DNA from: Thermoanaerobaculaceae bacterium
GTDB lineage: Bacteria > Acidobacteriota > Thermoanaerobaculia > Thermoanaerobaculales > Thermoanaerobaculaceae
Length of the DNA: 47,517 bases
NCBI GenBank assembly: GCA_025456225.1
Contig: JALOLB010000005.1
Span: 1-47,517, forward strand
Direction of reading: 5' to 3'
Shown: positions 45,901-47,517 of the stretch, piece by piece
Numbering within the stretch: the first letter of the stretch is position 1
Layout of the letters: each line of letters begins with the position of its first letter
Made by a program: the position numbers and the translations under genes
The notes under the pieces: model-generated
Told to the model about the DNA's origin: nothing
Database searches by the model: none
Seen by the model: only the letters and a program-made list of their open reading frames with translations

Positions 45901-46190
45901 AAGCGATCCTCGACCCTGATCGTTCGCCCGAGTGGAAACTGGGTGACCCGAAGCCCGACCGTCAGCCCCACGCCGGGAACGTAGTGCGCCGAGGGCGTGA
46001 AGAACGGGAACAGCCCGGGCTCGTCGAGGGACCGGTCGGGCGCACCAGCCCCTGCCAGCGGCAGCGCGCGGGCCGGCTGCGGGGAAGCCTGGCCAGCCCC
46101 ACGACCCGTACCGGCGGCCAGCCCGAGACCGACAACCAGCGCGGCCAGGGTCACCCTCCCAAACCCCCGCCACCAAGCCCGAGTCGGCAT
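39942..46190 (-). CDS. Giant secreted PKD/RCC1/FGE-like protein
   Basis: 2082 aa, signal peptide at residues 1-34; the ATG at 46190 has AGGAGGT upstream. Domains in order: three PKD repeats (about 170-425; DWDF/NWDFGDG and SHTY/THTY cores, each with cysteines at both ends); an unnamed ~230-residue module (about 440-690) starting PDAAHTAGALGTNW; 14 RCC1 repeats (about 705-1395; GYNGSGQVG type, unit 3 degenerate), enough for two seven-bladed propellers; a fourth PKD; a fibronectin-III-like domain; a second copy of the unnamed module (PGAAHSTGTANTNW); and a C-terminal FGE/SUMF1-like domain (RLPTEAEWEYAARAG, LYDMHGNLWEWVSDW). The FGE-like part has one Cys in RWLSEARNC rather than the enzyme's pair, so formylglycine synthesis is unlikely; ligand binding is more plausible. 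Confidence 0.88.
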   Translation of the reverse strand: MPTRAWWRGFGRVTLAALVVGLGLAAGTGRGAGQASPQPARALPLAGAGAPDRSLDEPGLFPFFTPSAHYVPGVGLTVGLRVTQFPLGRTIRVEDRFPVGWGVSGISDSGTLVSGKVVWELPLAAGETAELTYVATPPAGTTGSQTFHVVAIFESDSGLTPFSDDRLVQRAGSECTLGCGATASTGSGAAPLAVQFTGSDNPVGCAGAVAYDWDFDDGTQHSTLKSPTHTYTTPGTFTWKMTASIEGVPCVKSGVVVVSTCSLSCSASATPSSGGAPLQVQFQGGATTSSCGGSVVYNWDFGDGSAHSAQPSPTHTYATAGTFTWKLIVTTGGQSCTKSGTVTVLECSLTCGATATKVAGRPPLGVSFTGTADRGTCSGTLTMDWDFGDGMPHASSASVSHTYTAAGTYTWKLTASVGGVVCQKTGRVMVSNADSVSEAWPRLFMIPDAAHTAGALGTNWVSDVVLHNPGSKAVTATLYFLDKDVDNTGALGWKVSVPAWQSLKLPDVVEDTFARSSSSGAILIGADGELVVTSRTYNDATTGTYGQYIEGYSTGRAIRTGETARLIQLSRNADYRTNIGFASVLGVNLDVKLDLYRANGSLLGGRTVTLRPYGYTQLNDVLAAYGSALDDAFAVVQSAQAGAAYLAYASVIDNRTGDPVQVIPVGRGLQASPAVPGTAQSEPLPGVVREDDDGTEAGEDTMAATAVKLQAAGANNLGQLGFADKPRIRAVPAQIPGLQNVAQVSSGGSHTILRKTDSTIWEFGANNAAQLGDSTLTHHSSPVRLAVLSDVGFVDAGSDHSMAVLRTDGSVWEWGFGVDAPRQVAGLNAVTQALGRNHRVVLRSNNTVWVWGNNAYGQLGIGNTTAQSAPVLVLGVNSIRQVAIGNWHTMALTLDGRVYCWGFNGDGEVGDGTTQNRNVPVLVSGLPPIAAIAAGGWASYALGADGKVYAWGWNEYGQLGDGTTTPRAKPVQVSGLSSIVEVVAGDQHGLARRSDGSVWAWGDGDSGQIGDGSTVLRLTPVKVSGVSGATGIAAGSRSSFAIQTGGTVMAWGYDEYGQLGLGRTVYSSTLVDVAGVGDVVAVSAGGAHSLALRNDGVILSWGVNNLGQLGYDSGGLVKEQPTVVPGVQNAVAVATGYAFSLALTSGGEVWSWGDNFYGQLGEGTEETRVAPARITGLPKISGIAAGAYHALAVTPGGKVWAWGYNGSGQVGNGSTTTQRVPVELTGITGVTTVVGGTFHSLALTSDRSLWVWGSDYYYQLGDGARTDRPVPHKLTSIGDVTQVAGGTLHTLAVKADKTLWSWGYNRSGQLGLGTGVSYASVPARVVGIGPVEGVVAGSEHSVALQGAAGVSTWGRNWLGQLADGTTTNRSVPNSLYYLNQVFAAGAGSEHTLLVSGSAICWLGCTATAAPSSGSSPLAVRFSATAQVLSCSESATYEWDFGDRSTPSTQQNPTHTYTTSGVYTWRLTVRAGASTCSRSGEIVVGGSGCATPPAPSLRGPAEASASADFTVGWSSTSPDGTYELQEASSSSFSDPQTFPVSASSRSFWHTEVEATTTLFYRVRAVDRCNNQDLKSDWSSTVQVTVRPPVGQTLFVPGAAHSTGTANTNWRTDLEVHNPTASAATFRIELLKRDTDNTSPQSVSRTLAAGQSERFPDVLESIFGFSGAATLRIVPTVGRVMATSRTYNDQPSGTFGQFIPAAGTVETVPFAQPARLVGLAQSPGTDQGFRTNIGFVNTTSRTLSLECLLLRGDGSTAGAQSWQLKPYEFKQIDRIYTKVTSAEVTDGYAVLSTSTLGGGFLAYASVIDNRSGDPVYVPARVVAQGTSGREELSLKLPGSVPMVLVRVPSGSFMMGSPTTDPAREEPETPQHNVLLSREVFVGKYEVTQSQWQAVMGTLPNQDCGAGSTHPVCQVSWQAVAGPGGFLDRLNAHLQATGQLGAGSLRLPTEAEWEYAARAGTTTRFSFGDALDCTHECGACGTSTGYMWWCGNNAPDGAKPVAFKRPNGFGLYDMHGNLWEWVSDWFGAYSAPSQTDPRGPATGTNRVVRSGRWLSEARNCRSAKRLSEAPGSALTYVGFRVAGSL

Positions 46191-46212
46191 GCGCACCTCC
46201 TGGCGTGCCGCA

Positions 46213-46218
46213 AGTATA
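46213..46218 (-). promoter_or_regulatory. Putative -10 box of the giant protein gene
   Basis: TATACT on the minus strand, 23 bases before the ATG at 46190, leaving room for the AGGAGGT ribosome site. No acceptable -35 is seen at 16-18 bases, so this is weak. Confidence 0.3.
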
Positions 46219-46254
46219 CGGCGCACCTCTCAATGTCGCCCCCGGTCCGGCCGC

Positions 46255-46283
46255 CTGTCAAAGGGCCCGCAGGGTCCTATACT
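46255..46283 (+). promoter_or_regulatory. Sigma-70-type promoter of the TPR-like gene
   Basis: CTGTCA (46255-46260), 17-base spacer, TATACT (46278-46283), then GAGGGAGGTTC and the ATG at 46309. It is divergent from the giant protein gene. Confidence 0.55.
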
Positions 46284-46308
46284 GTGAGGTAGATCACGAG
46301 GGAGGTTC

Positions 46309-47145
46309 ATGGCGGGAGTGGCGGTGGCGCTGGCAGTGCTGCTCGGAGGGCCGGGGCCGGACCTGCTGTGGTACCAGTCCTACGAGCAGGGCGTGGCGGC
46401 AGTGGAGGAGGGACGAGGCGCCTCGGCCATCCCGCTCCTGGAGGCCGCGCTCGCGAGGCGACCCGTGGAGGCGTTGCAGGTGCGAACCCACGGCGTACAC
46501 CTCGTCGACTACCTGCCCAACCTCTACCTCGCCTACGCACACTGGCTGGCGGGCGACTCGCACCGGGCCAGGCTGTATCTTTCCAGGACCGAGCAGGACG
46601 GCGTGGCGGCCGGCTCAGAGGCCGGGGCGGCCATGCTCGACGCGCTTCGGGCCATGCTGCGCGAGCCGGCGCCGGTGCCGCCCGCAGCCGTGGCGACTGC
46701 TTCCGAACCGGCCCGCTTCAGGCTCTTCCCCCCGCAGCCTCCCGTGCTCTCCGAGGGCGAGTACCAGCGACTGCGCGCCGAGGTGATGTCGAGCTGCGGC
46801 ATCGACCCCTCCAGCCCTCTCGGATTCGCTCCGTGGTACTTCCACTACGAGCTGGCCCAGGCACTCGACCGGCGGGGCGACCCGCAGCGAGCGCTCGAGG
46901 CCCTGCTGGTCGCCACCGAGCACCGGCCTGCGTCCAGGCGCCAGGCCCGCATGTACGGCCTGCGTTTCACCGACTACCTGCCCTACTTCTGGATCGCCAG
47001 GGAGCACACCCAGCTCGGCAACTGGGAGTGCGCCCTGGACGCCCTGGAGATGAGCGAGCGGACCGGGGAGGTCGGCGAGGGGGACCCGGAGTACCTCGAG
47101 TACCGTGCCATGGTCACCGAGACCCGCCGGAGGCTCAACCGATGA
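46309..47145 (+). CDS. Internally duplicated TPR-like protein
   Basis: 278 aa; helical, with a short hydrophobic N-terminus (MAGVAVALAVLLGG) that may be a signal or anchor. The first (about 20-105) and last (about 190-265) parts align with each other: a W-Y-x2-Y-E start, an A-x3-L-L-x-A repeat ending R-P, then R-x2-G-x4-DYLP-x4-A-x2-H-x3-G-x4-A. The paired VDYLP and TDYLP motifs are the clearest marks. TPR-like by helix spacing only; function unknown. GGGAGG lies before the ATG. It is followed by an outer-membrane protein gene and may be linked to it. Confidence 0.7.
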   Translation: MAGVAVALAVLLGGPGPDLLWYQSYEQGVAAVEEGRGASAIPLLEAALARRPVEALQVRTHGVHLVDYLPNLYLAYAHWLAGDSHRARLYLSRTEQDGVAAGSEAGAAMLDALRAMLREPAPVPPAAVATASEPARFRLFPPQPPVLSEGEYQRLRAEVMSSCGIDPSSPLGFAPWYFHYELAQALDRRGDPQRALEALLVATEHRPASRRQARMYGLRFTDYLPYFWIAREHTQLGNWECALDALEMSERTGEVGEGDPEYLEYRAMVTETRRRLNR

Positions 47146-47150
47146 ACCCG

Positions 47151-47179
47151 TTGTGGGGCCCTGGGTCCTGGAGGATAAT
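47151..47179 (+). promoter_or_regulatory. Putative promoter of the outer-membrane protein gene
   Basis: TTGTGG (47151-47156), 17-base spacer, GATAAT (47174-47179), ahead of AGGGAGGAC and the ATG at 47216. It begins right after the upstream stop. Confidence 0.45.
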
Positions 47180-47215
47180 CGGAGCAGCAAGACGAAGAAG
47201 AGGGAGGACGGGAAC

Positions 47216-47517
47216 ATGAGCGGTTCGCGACGTGCAAGCCTTGTCGTGCTGGCGTTGGGAGTCGTGCTGTGGTCGGTCGGCGCCGCGGCACAGACCAACA
47301 GCGAGATCAATGCGGGCATACAGTTCAACTTCTCGAGCCCCGGCGCGCGCAGCCTTGCCTTCGGTGGCGCCTTCGTGGGCCTCGCCGACGACGCGACGGC
47401 CGCCTACACCAACCCGGCAGGCCTCACGAACCTGTCTCTTCCCGAGGTGGCATTCGAAGGGCGGAGCTGGGACTACACCACGACCTTCGTTGACTACGGC
47501 AATGCCTCGGGTCAGGC
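47216..47517 (+). CDS. Outer-membrane protein, PorV/FadL-like (partial, runs off the window)
   Basis: Only the first 100 codons are present; the 3' end lies beyond the window. A signal peptide (Arg-rich start, VVLALGVVLWSVGAAAQ) is followed by GARSLAFGGAFVGLADDATA and YTNPAGLTNL, the N-terminal plug-like motif shared by the OmpP1/FadL and PorV/UPF0164 beta-barrel proteins. The ATG has GGGAGGAC upstream. Expected to be a beta-barrel in the outer membrane; whether it is a transporter or a secretion-linked shuttle cannot be said from this part. Confidence 0.8.
   Translation, partial: MSGSRRASLVVLALGVVLWSVGAAAQTNSEINAGIQFNFSSPGARSLAFGGAFVGLADDATAAYTNPAGLTNLSLPEVAFEGRSWDYTTTFVDYGNASGQ

Noticed and set aside
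41346-46292. 1648-codon open frame on the plus strand opposite the giant protein gene
   Set aside because: It is the antisense shadow of a GC-rich repetitive gene: no ribosome site, no domain, Gly/Arg/Pro/Val/His-rich composition. The minus-strand frame has a signal peptide and clear domains.

Overview
The window is GC-rich, densely coded bacterial chromosome. No rRNA, tRNA or CRISPR array was seen. The gene mix points to an Acidobacteriota-type bacterium: a secreted tricorn-like protease and an S9 peptidase, a 2082-residue secreted PKD/RCC1/FGE-like protein, a tungsten-type aldehyde ferredoxin oxidoreductase, a PorV/FadL-type outer-membrane protein, and KdsC and TolC, which imply a Gram-negative envelope. 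This assignment is inference; no marker gene is present.

Layout. 1-4475: an iterated palindromic repeat, a lipocalin-sized hypothetical protein, a hotdog thioesterase, then an overlapping ECF-type transporter operon (double ATPase, membrane S-like component, EcfT fused to a THEP1-like NTPase). 4618-6321: an IS110-family element. 6472-9652: an ALDH7-type dehydrogenase and, convergent to it, an L-aspartate-oxidase-like flavoprotein coupled to a tiny Cys-rich protein. 9731-14932: a MacB-type ATPase with TolC, a DppD/DppF-like ATPase pair and a methyltransferase. 14964-18695: kdsC, two phosphate-butyryltransferase paralogues and a Mn-type superoxide dismutase. 18879-25087: a membrane protein, a sod-aroB pair, tatD, and a three-gene ABC export/lipoprotein-type system. 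25457-28489: hom and AOR. 28570-32124: murJ, a small hypothetical gene and cysS. 32274-38551: three minus-strand genes (tricorn, degenerate patatin-like, S9 peptidase). 38796-47517: a membrane metallophosphoesterase, the giant secreted protein, a duplicated TPR-like protein and the start of an outer-membrane protein gene.

Two signals stand out beyond the genes. First, the IS110 element carries, upstream of its transposase, two adjacent hairpins. Their loops contain four short segments that match, respectively, the left target flank, the right target flank and the two element ends, all meeting at a CT core. This is the layout expected of a bridge RNA, and it lets the element ends and target be read from sequence alone. 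Second, at least eight intergenic spaces hold long imperfect palindromes built from short iterated words. The words differ between loci (GTGGAC, CCTCAGG, GGTGATC, GGTTCAC, GGGGAGA), but the architecture is the same. The IS110 element sits inside one of them.

Start codons were chosen by Shine-Dalgarno spacing, operon overlap and family length. Functions come from motifs read by eye, without database searches.
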